In this document: piece after piece, positions 1 through 11,984 of the stretch | How positions within the stretch are numbered: the first letter of the stretch is position 1 | Layout of the letters: each line of letters begins with the position of its first letter | Assembly (NCBI GenBank): GCA_963691655.1 | Contig: OY829327.1 | Span: 64,120,079 to 64,184,078 of the forward strand | Direction of reading: 5' to 3' | Origin: Toxonevra muliebris | Taxonomy: Eukaryota > Arthropoda > Insecta > Diptera > Pallopteridae | DNA length: 64,000 bases | Made by a program: the position numbers and the translations under genes | Notes under the pieces: model-generated | Database searches by the model: none | What the model was told of the DNA's origin: nothing | Seen by the model: the letters and a program-made list of their open reading frames with translations, nothing else

Positions 1-575
1 TTAGATGCAAAATATAAATTTGGTGCTTAAAGAAAATATATATATAAAAAAAATTTGTGTATGTATGCGTAAATACATACACACACATACATACAAATTG
101 TGGTCCAAATCTACGTATTTTCCTTATGTAATCATATACCGTTTGTCCGATTTTAGTGAAATTTGGTGTAAAGATGCATTTGTGTGAATGTCAAGTTGTG
201 GGCTAAAAAATTCGACCGCATCTCAAAGTTGGCGTGACATTTTTGCAAAAATCTAATATCTTCGAATATCATATCAAGCTAAATTAATAAAATTTGATAT
301 GCAGACTTACTAGTTCCACACCTAACTAATTCTTAATTATGGGCCTACTTATGGTTGTATCAAAATTAGGGGAAGAGGCTGTGGCTGGGCGATAGATGCG
401 AATATATTAAAAACAAAAGTATGGGACTGTGCAATCTTACGTAGGAGCAATAGCGGATCTAAGGGGCGTAGGAAAGGGGAAAGGATTTGGGGTTAAATAC
501 CCCTAACCTCTCTCCCAACTTCCCCCTAACCTCGCCCAATTCCACCTTAACTACCCCTCCCAACTCCCCACCCCA
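1..575 (+). repeat. Dispersed repeat, inverted partner of 59285-59841
   Basis: Read on the reverse strand, 59285-59841 matches this stretch nearly end to end. Shared landmarks are the ATAC/ACAC microsatellite (about 58-102), a block ending in AGTGAAATTTGGTGTA, and a C/T-rich stretch rich in CCCC and CTAACC runs (about 490-575). Base 1 aligns with base 59841, so the left edge may be cut by the window. There is no protein coding; short ORFs here are chance. The family is unidentified. Confidence 0.8.
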
Positions 576-3029
576 TATTTATGTTGTTTAAGGAATTGTT
601 CGAGTTTACTTTTAAAAAATTTGATTCAGAATGTTTTCACACAATTTCTTGGATATGTCCAAATAAATTTCTCTAAGAAGAAGCAAGAAAATGATTAAGA
701 TAGGGAAGACTATACCGCTTCCGAACGAAATTAATAGTTGCGCATACTGAATTTCAACTTCAAGGCGTTTGAGGGTTACCTAGAAGTTGTTAGATGGAGT
801 TGAAGTTTTGCTCAGCCATGTTTTTTCTTAATTGGAACCAGATTAGTGCAAGGGAGTAGCAACATTTTTACTTTAAAGAAGTACCTAAAGCTAAGGTCCA
901 CCCTACTGTGTACATACTTTCATACGCGTCGAGTTGTGTTCGTTGTTTACATTTTTTAGAAGTAGATTTTTTATTGTCTTCTACCTTCAAAGCGTGCAAT
1001 GCAAACGCTACTCGTTTTTGAATAGACGTTGACATTGCCGCTCCTTTTTGAATAGGATAACAGTTACTTAAAGAATTGTAACATATAACAACAATAAAAC
1101 TTTTGCAATTAGCGTGAAAAATTTTTAAATTTAATTGTAACTTGTTACTTAGGGATTTTCGATGCCGATGATTCAGAATCTGCCAACAGTTTTTCAAAAT
1201 TCAAAATGGTGGCTCCAATATGCCGGAAGATTTCTTAAAAACCGTTCGGGTTTGGTTGAAACTTGTTACTCAGGCATTTTTCAGCGCTAAGTTTCAAGCA
1301 AATCTGAATATTTTTTAAAAATCCTTCCACCATTTTGGAACCGTCATTTTAAATTTTGAAAATGTGATATCAGATTCAGTATCATATCTGTAGTCATATT
1401 TGAAATCAACGATCACAAAAAATCCTTATGCACTAATTTTTATGCAGTTTAATACATTTAAAAAAGTTGTTGCTAATTGCAAATGTTGTTATATGTTAAA
1501 ATCCTTTAAATAACTATTATCTTATTCAAAAAGAAGCTGTTGAAGTTTTATTGTTGTTATATGTTAATATCCTTTAAAAAAAACTGTTATTTTTAGCCCT
1601 CTATAACTTCGGAACAATGGCTAGGCTCAAGATAGAACTTTCATAATATTTATGTCCCTTAATATAGAACACTTTACCATATGTAACCGTTCAAAATTCG
1701 AATACCCAAAAATTTTCAAATTTGGCAGTTCATATTTTTGGACTAACTATTAATGTTGTCACTTAACATCATATGTGCTAATGAGCCTGATGAATAAAAA
1801 AGAACAATTCCTTATTTTCATACGAATAAAACATTCAAGCAATTTCTGCTAAACAAAAGATAGCTCTGACTTGAATGTACTTCATTGCGGGTACGTGCTA
1901 CACGTTGCCTGATTTTTAATCCTTTCCTGTTTGCATCCTCGTCACCAAGCCCATTCGATTTGGGGCCTCGCCGATGTTTAGCTTCAATCGTTTCTGCAGC
2001 AGTTTTTGGGAATCTTAATCCTCGTTGTTCGCCAGTATCATCTTAAATATTAATAGGTAGCCAACCACTTAATGTTCTTGTGATTCAAAAAGTTTTAAAA
2101 AATCATTATCTCTTCATTCCTTTCGCACATTATACTTAGAACTTTCCCTTCCGAATACTCAAAAACCGTAATTTCACGTGGAAATCAACGAATGTCAAAT
2201 AAATATTACTTGCAACAAAAACTAGATAGGCGTATACCTATGTCAAAGGTGCCACTGCACACTGGTCGCTGCCATAGACCAAAAATAAAAAAATCTAAGT
2301 CAAAAGTTTGGTACCAAATGTGTCATGCCTATTTCCTCTAAGAACAAGCTTTTCAAAAGAATAGTCGTTTTTGTTTTATTATAACCGTACTTTTTAAGAA
2401 TAGCTTCAAAAGATTAGTTGTTCTTGCAGGGTGAGCAGGTTGAAAGTGAAACTTTAAAAAATTTAAAAAAAATATAAATCAATTTTGTATTGAAATAAAT
2501 CAAAATGAATATTGAAAAGAAAGATATGTAAGTATTAGCTCGTTTTTTAAATTATTTTAATGATCTTAACTTGTTGTGTACTTCTTATAAAATTAATGTT
2601 ATGCCAATACCATTATTAGTGTTTTCTTGTCTATACAATTATTTTAAGCTAGAGTTTTAGTTGTTTTCCCCCTGATCCCCCCATTGGGATTTTTTCTTAA
2701 TATTGTTTCGACTAATACGGATTTGATTATTCATTTGCTTTTAAGTTCGGATCCTTTTATACAGCGAAAACGAAAATTACGATATTAAAATCGAGTAGCA
2801 AGATGGTCGTCGAAAACATACTACATTTCGCCTGGAATGATCTTGGCAATGATCAACTATGTCTGTTAGGTGATTTTAATCTCTGTAATGTTTCATAGCA
2901 TCATCTTAATCATAGCATTCCCCTGACTCCTAATAATGTAAATAGTACAGAAATCTACTAAATTTATAGCTTTTCAAGCATATAGTCCAGTCATTATAAA
3001 GATTTATATCATAAAAATTCTGAACTGAG
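576..3029. other. AT-rich stretch without a recognisable gene
   Basis: No feature is recognised with confidence. A 109-codon minus-strand frame (868-1197) contains QKRVAFALHAL but no family could be assigned, and base composition does not distinguish it from background. Stretches at 1190-1370 repeat short related phrases (CTTGTTACT, AAAATGGTGG) and look like old repeat sequence. Confidence 0.4.
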
Positions 3030-3395
3030 GTATGATAGATGGAAAAACCACAAAAATCAGTTCTGGGGTTGCAGAGCGACCCCCCCAAAAAAACCCCTCT
3101 TTGGTGAAAAAGCTTTTTGCACTAATAACTGGTTAACCGTTGGAGATATCAAAAAAATATTCACCACACATAAAAAGCTTGAGTGATTTCCTAAAAAAAA
3201 GGTCTTGCGTAATTTTTTGGTATATGTCATAGTTTTTGAGATATTCAATATTTAAGAAATTACAAATTTAGTACTTTGGATGTACTGTGGATGCGGAAGC
3301 ATCTTAACTGTTTATTTGAATTTTTGCGTGCGGAGCCTATAGGTCGCTCTGCAACCCCAGAACTGATTATTGTGGTTTTTCTATCTATCATACCC
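3030..3395. mobile_element. MITE with about 50-bp terminal inverted repeats
   Basis: The left end (about 3030-3080) and right end (about 3345-3394) are inverted copies over roughly 50 bp with only a few mismatches. The inner parts read TTCTGGGGTTGCAGAGCGAC on one side and its exact complement on the other. The body contains GGTTAACCGTTGGAGATATC, also found in both arms of the foldback at 35.1-35.8 kb. There is no coding capacity. The superfamily is not assignable because the target duplication is unclear. Confidence 0.75.
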
Positions 3396-3819
3396 CCATT
3401 AACAATTACTGAAAAAAAATCACAGTTAAGAATTGTTAGGAACTTTTGTGCATTTTTTACTCTACCGACTGGTCTAATCTAATAGATCTAATTCTTTTCT
3501 AAATCAAATAGGTATCTTGAAATAATTTTAATTTGTAATAAAGTTTATAACAATTTAATGATTCCTGTAATACTAGCTTCCATCGTGTTGAACTTGAATT
3601 TCTATTGATCATAAAATCAGTTTTAACTACCGTTTATGGGATTTATTTCCAAATTGTTGGCTTGGTTCTAATGCAAAAATTCGGTTCTTGCATTATTTTG
3701 GAAAATGTGAACCTTATAGGTTATTCCAATGTTCTGATACCCCTCATAATTTTTAACAGGGGATATTTTCTTTAAAAAGTGTGTAGTAGTTTTCTCAACG
3801 ATGTTTATTTAATGGCCAT
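3396..3819. repeat. Repeat remnant beyond the MITE
   Basis: 3396-3480 (AACAATTACTGAA through TTTTACTCTACCG) recurs at 35705-35790, so it belongs to the same wider repeat family as the foldback there. The rest, to 3819, holds nothing recognisable. Confidence 0.5.
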
Positions 3820-5095
3820 TTATCGAAAAAGGGGGATTAAAACTCTATTTTCAAGAGAAAGGGTAGGAGATGGAGGAAAAGTGTATACACAAAAATTGTT
3901 TATACCTTTATGCTTTGCTTCAGACAAAAGAAGTAAATGCTTCATCAGCTTCATTTGCTCAACGTTGTGCAGCATACAAATGTTATGCAGAGCACAACAG
4001 ACGTTAAATATCTGCACAACTTTGTTTGGAGCGTAATGCAGCTCCCTTGCAGCTAAAAGGCATCGAAAGCGTCCTTTCAATACCCCAAAAACTCGTTCAA
4101 TTATTGATCTAGCTTTTGAAAACTGGTCATTGTAGAACGATTCTGCTGTATTTTCCGCAACATTCTGAAATGGTGTTAATAACCACGGTTCAAGCGGATA
4201 TCCAGAGTCACCTTTAAGATAAGAGGCAAAGGGTTCCACTTGGCACTTGCATAGATGTAATCGTACAACAAAAATCTTACCCAGAATTCGCGTTCCTTTA
4301 TCTCCATTTTGAAAATTTTCTCTTAAATACTGCCTTTCGTGAGAGAGATTCCACACGTGAGAGTCATGAGACGCTCCTGCAAACCGGCCGTTGACCGCCC
4401 TAATGATCATTTTGTGATCGCATATCTAGTTTAAGAAATAAGTAGTTTCATAAAATGAAAATCATTCATTAAATAATAAAAGTCGATCTTACCACCATAG
4501 CATTTATACTGTGCTTCAGTTTTCTATTAAAATACAAATGCTCGTTCCTGGAAGGCCTAATCATTTGGATGTGTGTGCCATCTATTGCTCCAATTACTCC
4601 TGGAATGCCGGACTTCAAATAAAAACTTCTTTTAGCATCATTTTTTTCACACACAGACATTTTAAAATTTATGTGCTTCACGCAGAGTACTTTCTCTATT
4701 GCACTGCAAATAATAAACACACAACTGGACACGGTTTGTTGAGCTAATCCTGCGTGACGGTCTTGCCCAATTTGGTGTTGGTATCCACCTTGTCCAAGAA
4801 ATTTTAGTGTAGTTGATAATTTTATTATGTCTGGAATCGCTGTACACCTCTGCGAAGCTTTTAACTCATTTCTTATACTATCCAAAACATACATAAACGC
4901 GCTTTTGTTCAAGCGGAAATTTTGAACAAAACTAAAAAAGCAAAAATATTTGTGGAAAACTACAACTCGATTTGTTTTTGCAATTTACCTCTTATCACTA
5001 AGTTCCATCACATTCGAGTGCTCCCTTATGATTCTCCGTTGAATCCTTTCATTGTCTGCGCCATCATTTTCCATCCATGAAGCCACAGAGTCCAT
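3820..5095 (-). CDS. PIF/Harbinger transposase, three exons, apparently intact
   Basis: Exons on the minus strand: 5095-4989, 4931-4493, 4425-3820. Both introns (57 and 67 bp) have GT/AG ends, and the joined length of 1,152 nt is an exact multiple of three, giving 383 residues (human HARBI1 is about 350). The DDE_Tnp_4 nuclease signature is complete: D153 in GAIDGTHIQM, D255 in GDSGYPLE and E292 in SIIERVFGVLK, plus the conserved HDSHVW at about 202-207. The N-terminal FRLNKSAFMYVL is the usual helical lead-in. Known role of the family: cutting and joining transposon ends in the nucleus, normally with a separate Myb/SANT-like partner, which I do not find nearby. Oddities are an unusual stretch before GDSGY with a donor-like GGTAAGA (a possible extra intron) and an extended C-terminal tail after ALHNICMLHN. 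The start was chosen because it opens the only upstream in-frame exon. Whether it is active is unknown. Confidence 0.88.
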
Positions 5096-5229
5096 TTTAG
5101 TGAAATTAAAAAACTTTTTTTTACTATATATACTGCCGCCAAATTTTTATTTATTTATTTTATTGTTTCGTGCTATTCACAGTTCTTGACGTTTGAGGCC
5201 AGTAATGCTCACTTTTAACAAAAACCCTC

Positions 5230-5355
5230 AGGAAATGAAAGTAGGCAGCACTGCCACTAATGCGAATGAGTTACAGAGTACGAATTGGTTTTCGAATCGC
5301 ACTAGGTTTTCGAATTGAATCACCTTTCGTATCGCATTACAGAGTAGGGCCCCAG
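5230..5355 (-). repeat. Candidate terminal sequence of the Harbinger element
   Basis: Reading minus, the sequence begins GGGGCCCTACTCTGTAATGC and then repeats ACTCTGTAA about 70 bases later, with TTCGAA-rich motifs between. A GGGCCC-type start upstream of the transposase suits a PIF/Harbinger end. No inverted partner is seen on the 3' side of the gene near 3.7-3.8 kb, so the element may be truncated there. Confidence 0.4.
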
Positions 5356-6019
5356 GTCCATATTGTGGGAGAACTAGATTTAATGGAGAAAAACTGACGC
5401 ACCGTTGGAAAATCTTGCGCATAAAATGATATTGCACTGTGTTATTGAAAAACTATTAAAATAAAATGGTATTTTAAGATTTTAATCTCTTTTGATTTTG
5501 AGAGTCCACTTTTTTTTTATTGTATGGATAAAACACAAAAATAGAAAAGAAACAATTTGGCATTTTTTTTAGTTGCAGTTTAGTATTGTTTTCGAGGACT
5601 TTTGGTATTAAAGGGTCTTCGAGAAATGGTCACTGCAATTAAGTTTTTGTGAAAAACCACGATAACTCTTCTGAGCATCGTGAGGCACGCAAAAAATATT
5701 TTAACATAAATAAATAAATTTATTCACTCTTCAATTTTGCCTAATAGGTTTATTACAAAATTTGAAAAAAGTTTGAAGAAGAAATAGTGTTTTTGCTTTC
5801 AATCACAAAATTCGTGAATTTTTACCTCTGCCCGGAACGCTGAAACTCTGGCTTCGGATTTGGCCATGTAACCTTTCATTTGTTAGAGTGTCTCAAATGT
5901 TTATTCAAGTAAAATATAGATATCAAGGAGAAGCAAATTAAATTTTAATAGACACTTTTTCTTCTTCTTTCATTGCACAACAGCACATGTAGGGCCTAGA
6001 TAGAGCTTTGTTGAATTAA
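5356..6019. other. No recognisable feature
   Basis: AT-rich intergenic sequence with no ORF or repeat that I can identify, apart from the TTAA that begins the next element. Confidence 0.4.
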
Positions 6020-6742
6020 GGGGGGAAATGGTGTTAGACGGTTCAAAAAATCGATTTTGATTTTATTTCATAAATTGTTAGTAAAACTATTGAAAAATAT
6101 GTTCCCAAAATTTTGAATGAAAATTCCGACTCGTTCTATTGTTATAAGCAATTAAAATGAGTAGCTCTCCTTCAGGCCCCGAGCGCGCCACGTTTTTCAA
6201 ACGCGTTTTTCTCAAAACGACTTTTTTGAATTTGCGTACACGGTAGTTTGAAAAATTTTCAACCAATCGTTTTGAAAATTGGCATTTACTTTCTTCATAG
6301 TATTGCGCTCTATATAAACCTAAAGTCAGAACAATATCATTATTTAAAATATTTTTTTTTTTTGCAAAAAAGTTATTAAAAATGGCAAAAAATCATACTT
6401 TTTTGTTTTGGCCTCTGTAAAAAATTCAATTTTATAATAATAGTAAATTCCAATCTTGTTTGATTTCAGATGAAAATTGCGGCTTCCAGAATGTACGCAA
6501 AATGCTGAGTCTGATTGTGACCTGCAATATGGGGTCGCTAATATCTTTGGTGTTTTTCAAGGAAATTCTTCAAAAATTTTATAGTTTTTAAGTATATATA
6601 GTATTTAAGTATATATATGTATAAAATATTCTCAAAGTTTCAATAATTTATTTTTATATTTATTTTTTATAATTAATTTTTTATACTATAAAAAAATTCA
6701 TGACAATCATTGAGAAAACGCTGTCCTAACTCTATTTCCCCC
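6020..6742. mobile_element. TTAA-flanked MITE, 723 bp
   Basis: TTAA flanks both sides (6016-6019 and 6743-6746). The ends are inverted copies: GGGGGGAAATGGTGTTAGAC on the left, and on the right, read reverse, GGGGGAAATAGAGTTAGGAC. The TTAA target suggests mobilisation by a piggyBac-type transposase, but the G-run end is not the usual CCC start, so this is inference. There is no coding region. Confidence 0.7.
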
Positions 6743-6746
6743 TTAA

Positions 6747-8214
6747 GATATTGACCAATGTGGTCATTGAGCAATACCATATTTCTTTTTTCGAGGCCAC
6801 ACTTGGTATTTGATTTGCGGTCATTCATGACTTTCATAAGATATGTATTCCTTTAGAATTTCTTTTGGATCGGTCATTGGGAAATACTCGACCCGTACTA
6901 ACCATTTATGAAATTAGGCTAAAGCATAGAAAAATTAAATTTAAAATTTTTAATAAATAAGCAAAATTATTTCTACACTCTGTTCAACAATGAAACAGTG
7001 CTCTTCAAAATATAATTACATTTATAAAGATAATGTGTATCAGAAAAGGAAATGTTTATGAATGAGGAATATTTATTGCTAACGTAATTGTTATTCATTA
7101 TTGTTGCATTGTATGAATGTCTTCAGTTATGTATACATATATACATACTTCCATCAGCATTCACCCTCCCATACAAACATGGGCAGTTTCGGAAAAAGGA
7201 AAATTGAGATAAAAAATTAAAAGTGCACGAAACTTAAATTTATATTACACTCTTGAATGCATGTAGGAAAAAGCATGTTTCGAATCAAAATTAAATCAAA
7301 TGCAAATTAAAGTTGAAAAGCTCGGTAATAATTTTGTAGCCTCCAACTGTTTTCGACAATAGCTCTGTTACTTTTAAAATATCAAAAGTAGTAACATTTT
7401 CTTCCTCGGAGCAAAATATGTGTGTGAGAGCTTCGAGATCAAATTTAAATCTCACAGAAACTCAATAACTATATCTGGGATAATTCAAATGAGAATAACG
7501 CATGGACAAACAGAAAACTTCAAAGATTTTGAGATTTATTTTAATTTTTAAACGCAAAATTTATCATTCTGAAACATTATAACTATTAGTTAATACTGTT
7601 AGGTTCACTATTGGTTGATGAACTGCAAGGCTACGAAATAGTATTCTTACGATATTCCAGAAGAGCTCTTGATCATTCTAGGAACATAAATGGTTTTAAT
7701 ATTATATATTCATGTTGAGCCATCATTATTTTTCGCCCTGAATTGATTTTCAATTCTTCAATTTGCGCACAATACATTTGTATCGTCATCCTTTTATTCT
7801 GCCCACGTCGGCCTTTCCACAGACACAAGAAGTATTGATGTTTTGGAAAGCCTATTAAAAGCCTGTGAGTAAAGTTAGAACTTTTAGGTCGCTTCAAATA
7901 ATTCAGCGATATAGGTTTTCATATTAGTGAAGCCCAAAGCCGGGCTTGCCTAAGAATTGTTAACTGAAAATTTGTACAATATGTACTTACAAAATTACTA
8001 CTTTTGTTTTAACTGAAAGAATAATTTTCTTTTAAAAATTTTTATTTGTATTACCCTGTTTTTCAATAGCTCGTATATGCACTAGTAAAAAATTAAATGT
8101 GGATTATATAAAATACACACAAGCATTCATGCTATCGCAGTTCATCAAAATGAAAATGTATGTTTTCATAACATGCTATTTCGCTTATTCTTATAGGAAG
8201 TTCAATAGCTTTTT
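6747..8214. other. Mostly unrecognised AT-rich sequence
   Basis: A stretch without a confident gene. The one item of note is the ORF at 7673-7897, listed separately. Confidence 0.4.
7673..7897 (-). pseudogene. Possible fragment of a repeat-associated arthropod ORF
   Basis: A 74-codon frame contains IGFPKHQYFLCLWKGR, followed at a distance by IEELKIN. From memory, a widespread arthropod repeat-associated protein of unknown function carries a similar block (G-[FY]-T-K-x-P-C-[FY]-L-C-L-W, then a basic W-P-R-x-E segment). The resemblance covers only about 20 residues, and the Cys before the L-C-L-W is absent. No neighbouring part of such a protein was found, so this is at best a small relic. Confidence 0.3.
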
Positions 8215-8640
8215 TAGTATGTGCGGTTCCATAAGAAGTAGCAGCATACCAATTTTCTACTACTATGTATGATTTTATATAGAACTTAAAAGCTGGCTTT
8301 CAGTTTTTGTTTGGCATTTGGGAAGTATTTACTCTACTTTCTTTTCTCCTATTTTTTTGCGCCATTAGTTTTTAGCAGAGTTTCGAACCGGTTAAATTTG
8401 GGTTCAGGTTCAAGCAAAAAATAACAGTGTGCTCCGGTTCAAGTTCAAATAAAAATGAAGCAAAACAAGGTTTTTCAAATAATAGTTTTACTTATTTACA
8501 TCCATACATTTAGTTACTTTTTTTCATTTTTCATTCCACTTGATAATTTTTCTTATATTTGATAATTTGCAGTCTTATTAATAAGGTTTATATTAAGAGA
8601 AATTATCGTTTAGTTTAAAAAATAGTATATCACTCAAAGA
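8215..8640 (+). repeat. Dispersed repeat, inverted partner of 46370-46858
   Basis: This matches the reverse strand of 46370-46858 throughout (shared TAGCAGCATACC-like, ACTATGTATGA, CTGGCTTTCAGTTTTTG and GAACCGGTT/GGTTCAAG blocks). In the other locus the first half lies directly after the stop codon of an R1-like LINE, so 8215-8374 looks like a LINE 3' untranslated region. From about 8375 (CAGAGTTTCGAACC) the sequence resembles a hAT end. This copy has no coding part. Confidence 0.7.
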
Positions 8641-9277
8641 TTTGTTTTTTAACTGATAACTTTGCGGAGCCTATATCAATTTAAGTCCAAAACTGCCCTT
8701 TCTACGTTCACCTCCTGAATTTATATGCTCATTTTGTATTTTTGATGTCAATATTTTAGCACATCTAAAAACGTTGGTAAAGTCTAAACAGAGCTCCCAT
8801 ATTCCTTCTTCAATGCTTCAATCGGGATCTAGAGCATTCCATCCTTATTGTCAATTTTAGCCTTTTTGGTTTGATAAAAAAAATGCACTGGGCTTGCCTC
8901 ATCAGTAAATGCTAGGCAAGCCACTGGGTATGGTATGCTGCACCCTCTGGCAAAAACAGCATGAGTGACAGTTTATCGCTATTGCGCTTTGATCACTTGT
9001 TAACAACTAGCAAACAACTTTCGGCATAAGTTTGATGTGAAGATTTTTAAAAAAATTTACTCTAAGCATTCGTTTTATCAGTTACTATTTTCTTAATATT
9101 ACATGGAAATCAAAATATAATAGCTCATGCTATAAGGTCAGCTGGGGTAAATGGAAACACCTTTTGCTTACCAATATTTTGAAAAACTAGAATAAAATTT
9201 TTTTTTTTTTCAATTTTCGAAAATTAATATTATTATTAAAAACATCAGGTATTGCACTGATGATCAGTAACTTGTGC
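8641..9277. other. No recognisable feature
   Basis: AT-rich sequence. A GGTCAGCTGGGGTAAATGG phrase near 9137 recalls the start of TA-flanked elements, but no inverted partner was found. Confidence 0.35.
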
Positions 9278-9936
9278 TTTAACCCTGGAAGGACATGTTT
9301 CATCGAATCGACAACGCATGTTTACGTTTACACAATTTTTCTTTCTAAGTAAGTGTTGGTAAACATTTAATTTATGAATAAAAAGGCTCCAGTAACTGGT
9401 TCAAGAAATCTCTTTATGAAAAAACAAATATCAAAAGAGAACCAAACTGCTCGTTGGTGTTTGTTTTGTTATTTGTGTATGCAGATAATTCGTTAGATAA
9501 TTCTGAAATATGCCGTTACTCATCTCTTCTCTATCCCCCTTATTTGTTATTTACTCCCGCTTAAGCAATGATTTTTACAACGATGAATGCAATGCTTTGT
9601 TCAATAAGTGAATTTTAAAGAACTTTTGACACTAATATTGTGGAATTGGCTAAACCGATTTTAGATCTGATAATTTTTGGCTAACCCACTCGTTACGCTC
9701 TTTAAATTGATATATAATATGATTGTGTAGCACTTCTGGATCTTCTGGAATAAAAATGTAGCTACACTAATAAATGTATAGATTAAAAAAAATGTCCATT
9801 GTTGTTTTTCTATATGATAAATTAACCAAATAATGGGAAACAATCAACTTTCAAAGTTGTAGGTGTATCATGATAATGGGTATGACCACTTTAAATAATG
9901 CCGTCATTGTTTCGACGAAGCATGACCTTAACGTTC
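9278..9936. mobile_element. Degenerate TTAA element related to 19573-21056
   Basis: It begins with TTAACCCTGGAAGGACATG, the same end as the element at 19573-21056. Its right part (about 9850-9930) matches the reverse of 19600-19720, including the AACTTTGAAAGTTG and ACGGCATTATT phrases, and a TTAA follows at about 9932. The middle (9385-9795) is shared with 56496-58176, where a hAT element has landed. It is non-coding. A piggyBac-type origin is inferred from TTAA plus the CCCTGGAAG end. Confidence 0.6.
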
Positions 9937-11518
9937 TAAAAATCTGCTTGTACTTCCAGAAAATGAAGCGCAAAATAGTGGTGTTTAGATTTACCCGAAT
10001 AATTTTTAAAATCAAAGGTTGAGTGGGAACAATGCGCTCGCTTCGTGTAGATACTAGGGACTTCGTTGTGGGGTGAATGTAAGCAAGAATTTACACGGGC
10101 ACACGTTCTCTTTACGACAAAAATTTTCAGTGATATTTGAAATCCACCGGCGTGTAATTGCGGCGACAGTGTGCCGACAATTCAAATTTAATTTTTTTTG
10201 TTCTCGGACTACCGCTTTTTATTTTTAAAGGATGAAATAACCGCCAATTGTAAATCAATCAACTCATGTTTACATTGACCCCTATTAAGTTGTATGCTTA
10301 TCGTATATTTAGTATCCAATTTAAATTTTTTTTCAGATGATTCCACGAAGAAATATCCTGATAACCATTACGCTTCTTTTTTTCAGAGGTTTAGAAAGTC
10401 GAATAAGTTACTAATAATCATATTGTACTGTAAATATATTTTTTTTAAATTATTAGTTTGACTCCTTTAAGGTATTTTACTTAAAAACCAATAAAGTTGT
10501 CACCATTTTTTTAATTAAGGGCATAATTGACTATTCAACTAATAATTTTAAGCACTGGGTAACGTAAGAACCATTATCTATTAAAAGAAATCTGATGTTC
10601 GTGGTTTCTTAATTTTAGTTTGTGCAACTTCATTTCATGTAAAATAATGCACAAATTAAATTTTATATTCCTTTGTTTTTTAATGAAACGAAAGGTGAAA
10701 CAAAACAAGAAATATGAAACACATTAAAAAAATAGCAATGGAACAGTGGTGTTCCAGAGGTTTTCAGCGGATACTCATAAGAAGAAATATTGTTAAATTT
10801 ATAATTTTTATTTTGTTTCCGCTAAGAAATGATAACAAATAGACAAACAGAATTTCATCTAAAGGATGACGAGATCATATAAGTTTTAACCGATTTCGAG
10901 CCGAGATCAAATTCTTTTTTTTTTTTTTTGGAAAAAGGTACTTTTTGAGGTAATTAGGACTCGCTGATTTCAAAAAATTTTCCGATTTTCCGTTTTCCCA
11001 GAAAAACCAGTCTGGCTCTTATTTTATATGACAACTTTGTATGTGAGTGGAACATTTGGAATATTGATATTCTTGCAAAAAATTGATTTTAAAATGTAAA
11101 AGCACTTGATATAAAATACGAATAAAATAATGAAGTGTCTTTTCACATTTAATGCACGCCAAATATAAACTCACAAAATGAGAAATATCAACTACTTTCG
11201 AACAGTCAAGTTTTCACATATGTGGGGTCACGCATGTGTACATATGTAATACATGTGTTTTTTATTTCATAAAATAGTTACATAGATTGGCAAAAATTCC
11301 TTATGATTATTCTTTTAATTTTTTTTAAAATTATTTTTAAAAACTAATTCAAAAAGTGCCTAAAAATAAGGGTTGCAGAAATATACCCCTAGTATCGAGG
11401 GAGAGGGGATTGACCATAGGGGGATATAATTTTCATTTTGCTGAAAGATAAGGCTTAACATCCATACAATTCCCTGATTCCTGATATTCCACCCATAAAT
11501 ATTTTTTGAAAATGGGAG
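9937..11518. other. No recognisable gene
   Basis: AT-rich sequence with homopolymer runs (T-run near 10920). 10020-10180 is locally richer in G+C but has no ORF of note. 11360-11518 directly precedes a piggyBac N-terminal stub and may be its leader. Confidence 0.35.
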
Positions 11519-11647
11519 ATGGCAGAAAATAGAATTGAGGAGCACGCCTTGGATCCTGATTTAAAGGTTCAGCAATTTATTGAGGATGAAATAAAGATAG
11601 GGGCTTCCAAAGTTATTATAGACGATGGTCAACAGTCAGCATCATAG
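11519..11647 (+). pseudogene. N-terminal stub of a piggyBac-like transposase
   Basis: This 42-codon open frame starts MAENRIEEHALD and contains QQFIEDEIK and KVIIDDGQQ. Its identity comes from comparison inside the window: the minus-strand frame starting at 24684 begins MAENNDNEHTLE, has QQFI, VVIIKDDQQ in the same order, and continues into clear piggyBac transposase sequence. Acidic N-termini are usual in that family. The frame ends at TAG and I see no downstream catalytic domain, so this copy is truncated. An in-frame TGA lies three codons before the ATG. Confidence 0.55.
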
Positions 11648-11984
11648 CCTGTCCACCAAATGGTCAAAGTAGATAAACGCATAATATGCTTTCACTTTCA
11701 AACTTTAATCAGCTTTGGTTATTTGTAAAGCATCCATGGGAGCTTATTTCTGTGATCCTTGCCACAAACTGGTAGATTCTATGCCGCGGCGTTGTTTGGC
11801 TGTAATCAACAATATATGATATTCAACACAATATTAAAGTAATAATACAATAGTTTATCATATCCTTAAATGAAATCTTTAACTTCTTCTTTATATTAAA
11901 TCATTTTTAATTTATATTCCACTGAAGTTTATATGCTGTCCTTTATTTAGGTAGGTTTGAAAATTAAACTACTCAGAAAACAAA

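Noticed and set aside
868..1197. 109-codon minus-strand frame with QKRVAFALHAL
   Set aside because: It faintly recalls a phrase in Harbinger proteins, but no catalytic or DNA-binding block follows and the rest is unlike any family, so it is not called.
11519..11900. Possible Tim8-like small mitochondrial protein (DPDL...FIEDE)
   Set aside because: The twin-Cys motifs are absent, and the frame matches the leader of the piggyBac fragment at 24684 much better.
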